A stretch of DNA of 64,000 nt, taken from Cryptomeria japonica (lineage: Eukaryota > Streptophyta > Pinopsida > Cupressales > Cupressaceae). The position numbers and the translations under genes are program-made. How positions within the stretch are numbered: the first letter of the stretch is position 1; each line of letters begins with the position of its first letter. Positions 1 through 13,147 of the stretch are shown here, in pieces. The stretch spans positions 436,760,230 through 436,824,229 of the forward strand of contig NC_081407.1 of the NCBI RefSeq assembly GCF_030272615.1. The letters run 5' to 3'. The notes under the pieces were generated by a model. The model ran no database searches, was not told the origin of the DNA, and was given only the letters and a program-made list of their open reading frames with translations.

Positions 1-284
1 GGCTCCTCTCCCCTACTCCAAATAAAATGGCACACAAGTATATGTCTGTATGAAATTCAAAAATTCAAAATTCACATATCATGATCGATTTTTGTGTAGT
101 TTTTTCTAGTCATATTCTCACGTTCACTCCTTGCACACCCAAACCCCTAATTACTAGCTTTAAAAAAACAAAAAAACAAAAAAATAACTAAAATCTCATT
201 AATAAATTACACATGTACCAATAGCTGCTCATTTTTTAGCTTTTTTGTGCCATAATTGGCCCATTTGTGCATTTTTATTGGTAC

Positions 285-580
285 CCATGACACACAACTA
301 GTGGGGCATTTATGAATAAGTATTGGTGATTTTAAGTGCATAGTTATTGGGGCATCTTTAAATAGGTATCGGAGGACACTTTGAAAAGTGTACTTTTTGA
401 CCCTTGCATGTATAACATATCCCACACCGTGCATCATTACTACCCAGAAGCCAAATCAATAGCTATAAGTAGCTAAGTCACATGTAGAGACAACAACAAA
501 AAAATCATCAAAATCTAATATATCATTTAGAATTTATGGGTGTGCGGAGTTAGATATAATGGTTACTAATACACTTCCCA
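285..580. repeat. Dispersed repeat A, copy 1
   Basis: The stretch aligns by eye with 5925-6235. Shared blocks include GGGGCATTT, AAGTATTGGT, ACACTTTGAAA, ACTTTTTGACCC and CATTACTACCC-like strings in the same order and orientation. Identity looks like roughly three quarters. If the 4.8 kb solo LTR and its target duplication are discounted, the two copies lie about 820 bp apart, so they may be units of an old tandem repeat. No coding capacity is apparent. Confidence 0.6.
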
Positions 581-840
581 TAATGCATCATAGCAATCTT
601 GTAAAAATGTAAAAAACTGGTGATTTTTGTGCAATTTTTTCTAGTCACATTCTCATAATGCATCATAGCAATTTTGTAAAAATGTAAAAAATTGGTGGAA
701 ACAGAATGTGGTATGCGGATTTGTGTTTTTGTGGATCGGTGGTAGATGTGTCATTTTGTGTGGAAAATAGGAGGAGTGGACCCAAAATGTGGTTACCTTA
801 AAGTGTTGTCTCATGAAATGATTGAAAGATATGCACAAGA

Positions 841-845
841 TGGAT
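841..845. repeat. Target-site duplication TGGAT (left)
   Basis: This 5-bp direct repeat abuts the TG of the giant solo LTR and matches 5664-5668 exactly. Confidence 0.85.
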
Positions 846-1100
846 TGTAGTCCCCTTCCTTGACCCATCCTATGTGTTGCTCTTAATAGATTTGTTTAGA
901 TTCCTATTTGATGTCTCAAGTTAAGTTTAGGACTCCAATATTAAGGATGTACTAACCCCATTCTTGAGTACATATGATAACATGATGTCATGAGATATAG
1001 ACTATTGTTTGTATATTGTTTGACTATTTTCATGGCTAATCAACGTCACATCACTCATTGTGAGCGAGATGTGCCACTGTGAAATTCTACCACTTGCTTG

Positions 1101-1101
<1 letters not shown>

Positions 1102-1134
<33 letters not shown>
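1102..1134. repeat. (AT)n microsatellite
   Basis: An uninterrupted TA dinucleotide run within the giant solo LTR. The isoleucine/tyrosine reading frames across it are artefacts of the repeat. Confidence 0.95.
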
Positions 1135-1142
<8 letters not shown>

Positions 1143-4100
1143 CGGTTGCAGGATTTGTAGGTATCGGACATCTATTCCTCCTGGATTCCCAGGTTCGAGC
1201 TCCCCTGGCCTTAGAGGTACGAGCATGTCCTTTCTCAATGGTAATATGTGGTTTCAGAGATGAAGTTGTTTCCCCTTACACACTCTAGGTCTATGTTGTC
1301 ACTTGTGTGTGTCGTCGATGTGGGCGTGAATCACCATGTCAACTTGGTCGCCTTGGTATGTGAGTATGTGGAATGAGTTGGTGGTCATTTATGTGATTAG
1401 TAATGTTAAATTAATTACCTTAATATCAATTTGTGATTATATGGTTATTATGTGTATTTTGACGTATTAGACTCAATGGTTTTTGGATATTAAGGTTTCT
1501 TAAGGCTTTATTTAATATCTATTGTTTATTTGATATTTGAGAGTTTGGATCATTTATTTAAAAATTAATATTTTATTTATAGGAGTTGATTTATTGTTTA
1601 TAACTTACCATATTCATTTAGTGTTTTGATTTAATTAATGTTTAATGTTTATTACTTTATATTGCCTTGGGGTTCATTTGATATTTAATGTTTGTAGTTT
1701 ATTTATTTATTTATTTGTTGTTTATAGTTTATTTTATTTAGTGTTTAAATTAATCTTATTTAATATATTTTTGGGGGACTTGGTTATTTATTCATAATCC
1801 CTCCTTGATTTATTTAATTAATTTACATTTTCATTTATATATATAGTTGCTTTAATATTATATAAGGGGGAAATAAAACTATAGGCTAAATTAATATAAA
1901 ATACCTCCCCATTCATAATAATAATGTGTTGAAATATTATATTATTTTCTTCTTTAGTTTTAAATTTTATTGAAAAAGTCAATGGGAAAAATATATTATC
2001 TAACCCTAAGATCTAGGATGAGATATATTTTAAATGAAATAATCTCATTAGCTAGAAGAAAGGCTAGGGTTTTGGATTAATTGTCTTTACTTTTTATGTT
2101 GTTGTCGTGAGATTTTTGGGGGCTCTTCTTCTTCCTCTCTTGCAAAAAAATTTTGGGTCTGCAACTTCTTGGGTTGATTTTTGGAGTTTGGTCTTGGCTT
2201 TTCTTTGTTGGATTGCTGGAGGACTTGGGGAAAACTCTTCATCAATCTCTTGCCTTCCATCACATAGGGTTGAGGTCGGCTACTTGTCCTTTATTTTATT
2301 TTTATTCAGATTTGTGAAGTTACCTATGTCTTCTTCGTGCCTTTGTTTGCTTGAAGGATATGGGGTAGTATTGAACATTTATTTACATAGAATATCGTTT
2401 GCAATAGAGTATTATGGGATTAAGGAGTTCAATTTTATTGTGCATATTGTATGGTTTGATGATGTATATTTTTCTTTCGGGTGCCATTTATGACAATGGA
2501 AATACCTTTTCCTTCATGTGCAACAATGGTTATAGTTTTGGGCTTCCTTTATTGGTGTCTTTCTTTTGGGAGTGTTTGGTATTATTGTGTGAGAGCGCTG
2601 AAGTTGTTAATATTGGAATTTACACTCTGCGAGAGTTGTTGGTTGTTCATGGTTTGTTAGGAGTGAGATTTGTTGGATGTTAACCTTCACCACACTTGGT
2701 CTATTTCATTTGGGTTTGTTTCTTAGTGTTGATCTAGTCTGGGTGACTCTATGTTTATGTTACCAAGTCATTTGGATAAGTCCAAAATTTTATTTTCTTG
2801 CTGTGATTTGTTGCTCTCATGTTCAGGTCTGCAACATTCTGATGAACATATCTTAAAACGTAGAAACTAGGTTTGCGCGATTATTTTTTTTTCAAATTAA
2901 AGTATTCTAAAATCTTTATAAAAATCGTGAAATTTGAAATCTAGGTTTTTGAGATATGACCAAAACACTATGATTGTGTATTTAGGGAGTTTTCTTGTAT
3001 GTTGCTAATCTGACTTTTTTTTTTTTTTTTTTTTTCATATTGTTCTCTATGCCAGAGGCTAGTTTATTATATGTTATTGTCTTCCAAAATTTATCTTATT
3101 CATATTTGAGGTTTTATGATGATTTATGAACTTTTGATCTTCATGTTGTGATTTTATTGGTTCCTCTCATGTTGAGATTGTCATGAGAGAAGGCTGCACC
3201 CTGATGTTTTGTTTCCAGCAAGTGAATGGCCTTGCTATGATGTTGTTTCTATGTTTGGTAACAGATTATGATGGCCTTGTGTGTGGCCCTTTTATTTATG
3301 ATTTCATGCCAAGAGGTTCCTCTTCTTGTTTTCCTTGTTGTTGAGGCATTGTTCATGTTTATATTCATGTGTGAGTTTTTGGGCTGCATGATATGAGTTT
3401 CATTTCAAGATTTGAATACTTATTTTAGGACCTCTTGGGCATATTTTCCTTGTTGTACTGGTCCATGTTTGGAGGAGTGGGCTTCCTTGTAATGACCGGG
3501 GTCACGAGAGATGGACTATCATGAGGTTCCTTGTAAGGATGCATGAAGTCTAGACCACCAGGGCACAAGGGGGTTTACCTTGCATTGTACAAAGAAGTGA
3601 TAACCTAAAAATGCACATGGGATGGGTAGATAGGTTTATTAATAAGATAAGAAATTTATTTGTGCCTCATGACTTAGTCCTAGGGAGGATGTTTTAGGAT
3701 AAGCATTAGAAGGTTGTGAAGACGGTAAGCTAATCTCCCTTAGTCTCTCATAGGTTGAGATGGCTCCACATGTCCATCAAGCTAGTGCCTATGTTATGTG
3801 TTTTATGGATGGAATGTGATGATACTCCACTCCTAAATGTGATCCCTTGTTGTTTTGTATTGCATCTATGCCTTATTGTTGATAGCCTCTAGGAGTTTCT
3901 TATTGTACTTGGTTGTGTTTGCTTCATGAATGAGTGTCTTGTGGTAGTCTTGTCCTTTGGTTTTGAGAGTCAACCTAGATGTAGAGTGTGTGTTGGGACC
4001 TTGCATCATCTCCTAGCACAGGGGGTGGTTCCTTGTAGGTTCCACATTGGTTGGGCGGTTGGTGTTTTTTACCATTGGGGTTTTTCCTTCTTGGCTGGTG

Positions 4101-5299
4101 TTCTTCTCCCCATGTGTGGATTGGATCTTCACCTTGTTGGCTTAGGATCTTTATGACAGAAAATATATGTATTAGTAATCATAGACTTGAAAGGATGAAA
4201 CTCTTGAAGTAATTGATGATCGAGTAAATGTGATGTAAACATTTATAATAGTTGTAGCTGATCATTTGTATTTACACTTGGTGAGCTATTCTCATGTTGA
4301 AGAACTATGTGACGAGTTGTAATCATAGCGTACTCATGGTCATTTTAGTCTTGGACAAGCAATGCAATCATTAAATGCCTTTGATATGCAATGTATATAA
4401 TGTATTGTTTATGTTCTTGTTGGAATGAGGTATTGATTTTTAAGTTGATTCTATTATGCTACATTGATGTTGGAAGTAAACTTAGAACCATGATAATGTG
4501 TTAGTAGCATTGTTAGGTAGTGGAAATTAAATTAGTGGTTAGAAAAATTATGCAAGAATATTAGAAGAGTGGAATGGAAAGTAGAATAGAAACGTAGCTG
4601 AAATCATTTGTAGTTGTATTAAAACGTTAGTGGCAATGAACCTTAGATTAACACTATAAAAACTAAATAAGATGTATGGCTGAAATTATATTACTAGTAA
4701 TGAATGTAATAATCCCTAGGTTGCATAATTAAGATGGTTTCAATGACTCATATCAAGTGTAGGTAATGTTAACATTCTTTTAGTTGCATTTCCAAGTTAG
4801 TAATCATGCATCTCATAGTAATAATACATAGGAAATGCATATAGACGGCTGCATTATGTAGGTGGGCTGCATGAAAGAAATTATCATAATAAGAGTAGAA
4901 ATCTCATATGAAGCATGTAATGATAGGGAAATGTATGCATTTCATATTATGCATTATTTAAGGACAAAAGGGAATTATTTAGATATTACATTGTGCATGT
5001 AAGGTTCGTGATAGTAAATGATCATGCTAAGAAAATTTAGATTTATGAGAAATAGGGTTAGAGGTTAATGGAATTAATGATCATGCATTAGGAGACGGTT
5101 AATCATGATAGATGCATAACATTTCACATAGGTAAGAGATGGTTAAGGGATTAGGAGTATTTGGATTTGGTGCTCAAATGAACATTAGACTAAAGGGGAT
5201 AATCTTGCGTATGAAATCAATAGATTGCATCCATGTTCATGTAGTCACATGTCATGATGAGACAAATAGCTAGATCGTGTCTATGCATGTGCATGGTAT

Positions 5300-5400
5300 C
5301 AAAGGATAGGTAGTGATAGCTCATGATAGCTAAGGATAGCCAATGATAGTTAGTAAAGGCTACTGATAGCTAATGAAGGTTAATGAAGGTTAGTAAGTAG
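5300..5400. repeat. Degenerate tandem repeat, TGATAGCTAA-like
   Basis: About eight imperfect units of 9-14 bp around the core GATAGCTAAKGA follow one another near the 3' end of the giant solo LTR. The second giant LTR does not show this block at the equivalent place. Confidence 0.7.
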
Positions 5401-5663
5401 ATTTCACTGTTGAGTTTAAGTAATGGCGTTAATGTACCCTAGGGAAATAGATGTGGTATCATAATAAGAATTCCGCTTGCGTAACAACTTAGTAAATAGT
5501 CAATGATAAAGATATCGATATTAAGTTAGAAACTAAGTTAATCAATGCTTAATCATGTTGTTAGTATGAGTTAAGTGTACTGTAGTTTATTAAACAAAAA
5601 AAAATTAGCCCTCTTTAGAGTAGTTTGGCTTTAATTCTCTGGGGTATTTTGGCAGGCATTACA

Positions 5664-5668
5664 TGGAT
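5664..5668. repeat. Target-site duplication TGGAT (right)
   Basis: This is the right partner of 841-845. It immediately follows the terminal CA of the solo LTR. Confidence 0.85.
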
Positions 5669-5924
5669 ATATTGATAAAACTATAGAAATTATGAGGCAA
5701 ACATAGTTGGTAGTTGTAGAGCCAAATTGCATGACCCACGCTAGCATCCTTTTATACCTACATATTAAATGTGAGCTTTTATAACTAGTTTGGACATCCA
5801 TCATGGCATAATAGGAAGGAGGTTTTGTGCTTATGTCGTGGTTAACTATTTGATAGATAATTCTAGAGAAATACCTAGGGGAAGATAATTGGTTAATGCC
5901 AATGTTCCAATTATCATTGACTCC

Positions 5925-6235
5925 TTGGCACATGACTATTGGGGCATTTGTGCATAAGTATTGGTCATTTTTGAAGTGGTTGTAGTGCACAATCATTAGG
6001 GCATTTTTAAGTAGGTATCATGCAACACTTTGAAATGACCACTTTTTGACCCTTTTATGCATAATGGATCCCACAACGTGCATCGTTACTACCCAAAAAT
6101 CAAAACAATAGATATAAGCAATTAAGTCGCTTTTAGAGAACAAGAAAAACAAATCGCCAAAATTTGATGTATGGTTTAGGATTTGTGGGTACACGACGTT
6201 AGCTATAATGACTAATGGTATGCTTCCTCTATGGT
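5925..6235. repeat. Dispersed repeat A, copy 2
   Basis: Same-orientation partner of 285-580; see that entry for the shared blocks. It lies just downstream of the giant solo LTR and has no recognisable coding content. Confidence 0.6.
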
Positions 6236-8576
6236 CATATAGAATTAAATGATTGCATAGATTCATAAGATGGATTTATTGAATAAGTTTTACAAATTTT
6301 GGAGCAAAAGCTTGTCCTAGGAAATAATTGATTGAAACCTCTACTTTAGAAGGGCATGAAAATTCTATAGTTTAAGGACGTTGCAAATAGTTCATCTAAT
6401 GTGTATTATAAAAATGGACATATGAGAAATGATATTGACCAAGTAATAATTGATGTTTTCATATTTTGGAGTTGTTAGTGGATGGCATGATTGTTTTACA
6501 AGTCATTACGAAGTTATCATTAGATGGTTAAGAGTGGTGATATCCACTAGTATACCTATATTTAAAAAGATATGTAAAATATGTCGAGAGATATCTTATA
6601 ATAGAAGAGAATATCTGTAAAATAAATATTCTTCTAAAATACTAAACACCAATAATACAAATCCACTGAAGTCCTACATGCAAAAAGTTGTGAATCTAGC
6701 TGGAGACAAGTGTTGAGGGTTCTATTTTATTTGGAGTAATAAAATAACACCTCCACAAAAGCTGAAACATGAAATATTTCATGCATTTACTTGTCATTTG
6801 CATGTCAAATTATTTCAAAAATGGATTTTTATTTATAGATATTTTGATGTCATTGTAGATGCCTCTCGACATAACAAGAATAGTTATTGTTATACCAAAA
6901 CCAAAATGCTTTTAACTAATATGAAGAAGTTTGTGGGCTTAAAATACTTAATGCGTGGGATCTTTCTTCTTGATTAGTACCTATTGCCACTTTAATTTAG
7001 ATGAATGACAAGAAAAGAGGTTTTGATTATGGAGGAAAGATCAAATGGGAAAAATGTAAAATGTAGAGATAAATTTTGCATACCAATCATTAAAAAAAAC
7101 TACTTCAAGAGAATCCACCTTTGGTACAGATCTACAAATTGTTTGTCTTCATCTACAACCAACACACATAAATTGTTTGACAAAATTCTATGATAACAAA
7201 ATTCCTACTAAATTTTAATGAAGATATATTATTTTATTTTATTGTAAAGTGAGCCTATCAATGTTTAAAGAACATTGATTTTGCTCATTTCAAGAGATGC
7301 ATGCTCATTTTAGATCTTTGGAAATATTATTTCAAATGTTTTTTTGAAGTTCATAAGAGGAGTTGAAAATGGTTACGAATTAAAATTGAACTACTTTCCT
7401 CTACTTATTCTAAAATAAAAGCATTTGTAAGGGCTATCAAGGATTGTAGTTGTTGGTCAATTACACAACAAATTTTATAGGAAAGTACAAAATTAATCTT
7501 TTGCAAATTTTTGAGGAATGATATAACTCTAAATAAGACTTTTATCTTCAATCTATTAGCTACAGATTGTCTTTTCTTATGTTAGAATGTGCTTTTATTA
7601 TTTTTTAGGATTCTTCTTTATAATTTAAACATCTAATTCAAGTTTATTAAATTACTTAGGTAAACACTAAAATAAAGGGGAAACGAATAGAGAACAAACA
7701 TCAAACAAGAATCCCACCATATATCAAGAATACACATCTAATAGAATGGAAGGAATGCAAACAATGACTAAACCCAGTAAACTTCTTACCACATAGACCT
7801 TTGATGACCTAAGTGTTGTGCTCCAAGTAGTTGTTTGAGGATCAAAGTGATTGTAGTTGTTGAATCTATATCATAACCTTGTTGCATCCAATCTTCTTTG
7901 AAAATAGCTTGTGAATGAGTCAATTTGTAGATTTTGGATATGTTGGATGGATGGATGAGTTTATATCTTATGAGATGGAGGATTGAGGCTGACCCTCATG
8001 TTGGGGAGAACTAGAATATGATAAGTGGCATCATGTGTTGGTGTAGACCATTAGGACAAGGATTGAGGATAGATAGAGGGTGGATATTTGATGAAATCTT
8101 GATGAAGGGCAGTGATTGAATTGATTTTTTTCCTTGTGTACTCGGATCTATGTGCAAGATTAGCTTTGATTATTTTAATCAAAGTGGTGCAGGAATGCGC
8201 AAATGATTAATTGCTTGACTAAACCTAATTTATTTATTCAACTAAAGGGGTGGGGGATTTTAGAGGTGTTAAATAAATATTAGTGTACTTATTTAATCTA
8301 TGGGAGAATGTTGGGAAATAATTGACTTAATTAAATAATAATGATTTATTTAAATAAGACTATAACATTAGAAGAAATATTGAATGTTAAATTAATTAAA
8401 TAAAAATATATTATATTCAATTAAAGTTAGATTGGTTAATTATATATTTGGTACTAGCAAAAATATGGGAATGCTTTTATGGTGTATACATTTTCCCCCT
8501 CTTTGAGATGCCATTGTGACTAGAAGAAGTAATTTCATTTGAAAGAATATGAGTATAGACGCCCAATCTAGATCGA
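6236..8576. other. Unassigned AT-rich stretch
   Basis: Nothing is recognised in about 2.3 kb. It is AT-rich with scattered short open frames (for example 7005-7193, lysine and asparagine rich) that carry no family motif. The end around 8230-8440 is dominated by TTAATTAAATAA-type sequence like that in several LTRs of this window, so an old LTR remnant is possible but not demonstrated. Confidence 0.4.
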
Positions 8577-8581
8577 CAATG

Positions 8582-10626
8582 TGTTGAACCCATGACATGA
8601 TTGATGGGGGGGAGGTGAATCGGTCCAGATCTTCCATCAATTGATTTATTAAACTTTAAGCAACTTTTAACTATTCTACAACAATAGTGAAAACATCAAC
8701 CATGAACACCAAATATACATGGAAAACCCAACTGGGAAAACCCATGATGAGAATCACACTCACAATATGGATAAAATTGATTATAATGTTTTAGGCTCAT
8801 TGCCAAAGAGAAATATGCACCTAATGGACTTTCAAGGCTAAGGTGCACAACCTTAGGGCAAGTTATAATGACTTGCACAACTGAAACTCATTACTTCAAG
8901 GCAAGATACAAAGAGCTACCAAGAGACACACTGCCTTTCAACAATAGAAAGAATAGGAGAGCTAAATTGAAAAGAATCTCCTAATCATGAAATTATCCTT
9001 ACACCATTGTGTCAAGCGATCAATATCATGGAAAACACATCTGACATCAATCACCATCTTAAAAAACTGCCACATTGAATGTATCATCATCAAGGCTTTT
9101 CACAAATTGTCTTTTGCACACCTGTAGTACCAAATCTGCTTGCTCAACATCCACACTTACTTCACGTCAATTTTTCATCCTTCCATCACTTGAATCTTAC
9201 ATCTGCACTTCTTAAATACAAGTTAGATCATCAAAAACCTAGTTGAGGGTCAGCCACAAGCAAAGTTTACAATATTACATAAAATAGGCCACCTAGAACA
9301 AAAACACTCAACACAATCCACTCCAGGAGATAAAGGGAACCCAAATCCATCATAACACATCCTTCTAAGTCGAATCCAACAAACCGCAGATGCTAGCATA
9401 TTATCTAAAGTTGACACTAAACATAACGTGTAGATAAACAATAAAACTCAGCAACTAGTCATCCAAAATTACTTTCCAATGCAAATTATTTAATGCAGAT
9501 CTTTACACACCACAATGAGACCCATAACAATAGTCTAACTTAACCTCTAATGCATTATCCGGACCAAAAAGTATAATCCAAAAAAGATCACCCAATTGGG
9601 CACACTAAAAACATAATACAACTAAACATACCAAGCACAAACCAAGATAACTCACATGTGGAGCACAAATACCACCAAAGAATTGAATTGGAATATTGCA
9701 CGATCAAATAAACATGTCCTAAAAAATCGCAACACTTGAATTCACGTATCTGGAAGCCACCAAGCATATTCCAAACCAGTTTGGCAAACACTCTTTCTAT
9801 CAGAAAGTAGCAACAACTAATCTCATCATCTGAGCAATCAAAGAACCTATAAAATTGATAGTATACTACTCACAAAACATAAACATTGTATCTAAATCTG
9901 CATGCCATACGCTTCACAATTAGGAGGAATGCAAAATATTATTCCATTGGGACATTAATACTCTTTCCTATGAATTGAACCTTCTGCTATACTGATATTC
10001 TTGAAGACACTTCATACATATTCACCAAGTACTAAACATTTGAACGTATACACTACTAAACACCAATTCATATTATCAAGACAAACTACAACACAAATTC
10101 AACAACAAAACTAGATAGAGAAACCTTTATCAAACTGAACAACAATACTAGATAGAGACACTTGCATCAAACTCAACAACAACACTAGATAGAGAAACCT
10201 ACATCAAACTCAACAAAAACACTAGATAGAGAAACCTGCATATCGAAACTTCTACTATACTACCCTTCTATAAATACTTCATTTGAATCATCTAGAACTT
10301 CTGCAATACTGCATACTACTGATAGAGACAATATGACATCAATATGAGCTCAACAACTATACACATTGTCAGACATCAGGTTGACATCAATGACAACATA
10401 TATTTCCAACAACTCCAAGTCCCCAACCTATGTACACTACTAAACATTTACAAGAACTTCTTCATTCTTGAACATCTGCAGCAACTTCTTGATTCCTGAA
10501 CATCTACAAGAACTTCTTCATCCCCACATACACCTAACTGTGACAAGCAATCATACAAATTTGACATCAATGACAACACAACATATCACTTACAACATTC
10601 CTAAACATTCTCCAAGTTTCCCAACA
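8582..10626 (-). mobile_element. Solo LTR, 2.0 kb, reverse strand
   Basis: On the plus strand the element starts TGTTGAACCC and ends TTTCCCAACA. A perfect CAATG target duplication flanks it at 8577-8581 and 10627-10631. Read on the minus strand, its 3' part carries a GGTTTTCCC...TTTTCCATG...GATTCACCTCCCCCC block. The copia LTRs at 20.5 and 33.6 kb end with the same kind of block, which fixes the orientation and suggests a copia-type LTR. No internal coding region remains. Confidence 0.88.
10110..10245. repeat. 37-bp tandem repeat, about 3.7 units
   Basis: Units begin at 10110, 10147, 10184 and 10221, each with the core ACTAGATAGAGAAACCT followed by CATCAAACTCAACAA. They differ by a few substitutions and lie inside the 2.0 kb solo LTR. 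Confidence 0.85.
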
Positions 10627-10742
10627 CAATGGGCTAGCTGAAGAGGGGCTAGTAGTTTAGATGGTAGAGAGCTCCAACAATAAATTGGAAGGTCCTAGGT
10701 TTGAGTCTTATTTGATCCATATGAGTTGTGGCTCAACATGTG
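10627..10742 (+). mobile_element. tRNA-derived SINE, copy 1
   Basis: The stretch begins CAATGGGCTAGC and aligns with 15643-15760. It has a box-A-like segment (TAGTTTAGATGGTAGAGAGC), a box-B-like segment (GGTTTGAGTC) about 25 bp downstream, and a shared tail GATCCATATGAG...CTCAACATG. This is the split RNA polymerase III promoter layout of a tRNA-derived short interspersed element. No acceptor-stem pairing or intact anticodon arm is evident, so it is not a working tRNA gene. The solo LTR at 8582-10626 inserted exactly at its left edge. Confidence 0.65.
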
Positions 10743-11327
10743 GTTTCATAGCTTAGTTGATAAGTTCTGGGAGATCTATTTATTATTATTAACCATTGGA
10801 GGGATTAGTTTTTTGTTCATGGTTGAACCCATAGCTTTGCATGAAAATAATGAAGGCATTTTCAAGGTCATAGGTATCTTATTTTTCTTAGGTTGTTACA
10901 AATTTGGGGTTAAATGGAGTTTTTGTTTAGGCTCTATCTATTAGGTTTTTTCATCGGAGTTGTTACAAGAAAGCCTTCTAGGAAAAAATAGACCTCACCA
11001 TAGAGTTTAAAAGGCCCAAAAAACCTCATTTTTTATATATGGTACACTTATATTTGGTAGTAAAAAAATTGGTCTTTTTTTTATAGCCATGGAGAAATTT
11101 GGGGTAGCCATGTTTATATGATCCATACAAGGTTGTACCATCATATTGTTTGTGCATTCATACCATACCCATAGTTGTTATGTAGAGGGGTTAGAAATAT
11201 TTGGTAGAAATAAAATTTAAAAAATAATATTCTTCTATTATTTTAATTTAGCTACCCATTAGGATGATGCCACCCTATGGAGGGGGGTGAGAGGCATGAG
11301 GGGGCTAGTCACTACCATATGGGAAAC
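10743..11327. other. Non-coding interval between SINE and giant solo LTR
   Basis: No gene or defined element is recognised. Short open frames lack family motifs. Confidence 0.4.
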
Positions 11328-13147
11328 TGTAGTACCCCTTTTCTCGATCAGACTTTTAGACTCATGTTTGACTTTTGTTGACTTTTTCAATGGATACAAT
11401 ATTGTGATATTTTACTTAGACATTATGCAGTATGGTGATATGCTTTAATTTGATTTGCAGTGTATGTTTTTCATGCAGTATTTCCTTATTGATGTTAAAT
11501 GTGATTTTTATTGGATTACTGACATGGACCAACACATTTACTTATACGTGCAATGTGCTATATTCATGTTTCATGTTTGTAAGTGTATGGGGTGTGAGGG
11601 GATAATTTTCCCTCACTCACTCCAGTGAGACAGGGAACATCACGATTCTCCTTCATCGGTGTGTGTGTCATGTATTTTATATATGTCTATATGCACGTGT
11701 GGTTCTTTGATGCAGGGCATTGCAGGTACAAGTACCGGGTAGGTACGGGGTATCGACTCCACCTAGTTTCACAGGTCTGAGCATACCTTATTTGTCCAAT
11801 GGGAGTGGTGGAGATAGTTGTTAGACCCTAAAATTGACCCACAATTACACTCATGTGAGTATCGTCAATCGATCATCAATTCTCGTTTGACTGGTATGCG
11901 AGTCTTGGTTCGTTGGCATTTTTCATTTTGTGAGTCGTCATGTGGTTATTTCTCATTTTGCGTGCTTCCAGTTAGTTAGAAAAGTTACTTTGAGTGAATA
12001 GTGTTATTTCATGTTGGTGTATTTGAATTAAATTAATATGCCTTTGTGATTATTGATCTAATTAAATAAATTGAGTTATTGAATTTAAATTGATAGAGTG
12101 CATGTTATATTTTTAAAAGTAATTGTATTTAATTGAAAAAAAGAAATAAAGTTAAATTATATGCTATTGGAATTTTTAGATATTATGTTGAGTTAATTTC
12201 AAAATAAGGAAAAAGGAAAAGAAAAAGAAAATATATCCATTGACTTTTTAGAGGAGATTAGATTTTTACCTTTTTGGAAAATTTGCTATTGGTTGAATGA
12301 AAACTTTAACCTAAAAGTTTTAGGTTAAAAATTTTCATATAATTACCTGAGAGTTCACAGGAAGAGGGAGAGGAAAATTTTGGAAGCTAAGTTTGGAAAC
12401 TAAAAAATTGAAGATTGGATTTTGGATTGAAGATTTTGGTGTGCAAGTTGAGGCTCATCTCAAATTTTTCTTCTAGGAGTGCATTTACAGGTTGGATAGA
12501 CTTTATCTTTCTTTTTGTGTTAAAAAAATTAAATGGTTTGAAAACTTCTTGTGTGTGGAATTCATAAAAATTTTATTGGAAGCTTTAAATTTAATATAAG
12601 TTGTGGGAATTGAGTGATTTATATTTGAAATAATATTTTCGTAAATTAGTTTTGTTAATAGTGAAGAAATTGAATTTTAGAACCAGAAATTTTGTTTCTC
12701 TGTGTGTGTTTTCAAGTTGAGCAATTTGTTGTAAATCTTTTCATTTCAAGTTTGGGAGTAAAAGATTTATTTTTCTGTTTGTATGGAGGTTTTCAGATTG
12801 TTAAAAAAAAACAAGGGTTATGCTGGCCAAATTTTTACAAATTGACCTCCCTATGTGTGTTCTTGATTTTCCATGTGTGTGAGAGGAATGGAAATTTGAA
12901 TTTAATCCTCTCTATTTTGTTTAAATTTCTCTTGGTTTTTGCCCAAAATCATTTAATTTGGGTCTTTTATGTATCTGTTAGTATACATAAATTTTAATCA
13001 AGAATTTTCATTCAAATTCATACTCTGTTAGTAGAGTTATTATTTATTTTTGTGCAGAAAGAAAATTTTATCAGAAAATTAAAAAAAAAAAAATTTAAAA
13101 AATATTACCCACGTGGCAGGGGACCCACCTTCCCCCACCATGTGGGA

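Larger units (their letters stand above)
1..845. other. AT-rich non-coding flank with dispersed repeats
   Basis: No gene is recognised here. The stretch holds one copy of a repeat that recurs near 5.9-6.2 kb (separate entry) and a local tandem duplication: the segment beginning CATAATGCATCATAGCAAT at about 579 recurs at about 654, with two or three differences. Before the solo LTR at 846-5663 inserted, this DNA was contiguous with the sequence now starting at 5669. Confidence 0.6.
846..5663 (+). mobile_element. Solo LTR, 4.8 kb, giant-LTR family copy 1
   Basis: The element begins TGTAGTCCCC and ends GGCATTACA. It is flanked by a perfect 5-bp target-site duplication, TGGAT, at 841-845 and 5664-5668. 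No gag or pol coding is seen inside. Several blocks match the second copy at 11328-15361 in order: the region around 1141-1420, the TAACCTAA...GGGTGGGTAG block near 3600, and the C(A/T)AGCACRG-GGTGG block near 4010. Together these show a solo LTR left by recombination between two LTRs, unusually long for a plant element. Its superfamily cannot be told from the LTR alone. It contains an (AT)n run and a short tandem array, listed separately. Confidence 0.85.

Noticed and set aside
1060-1288. Open frames with Tyr-Ile repeats
   Set aside because: They only translate the (AT)n run at 1102-1134; no domain on either side.
7005-7193. Small Lys-rich protein gene
   Set aside because: 62 codons in AT-rich DNA with no domain, no neighbours and no splice or promoter signals that support it.
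10110-10245. CRISPR-like array
   Set aside because: The units are contiguous with no unique spacers, and the context is a plant LTR.
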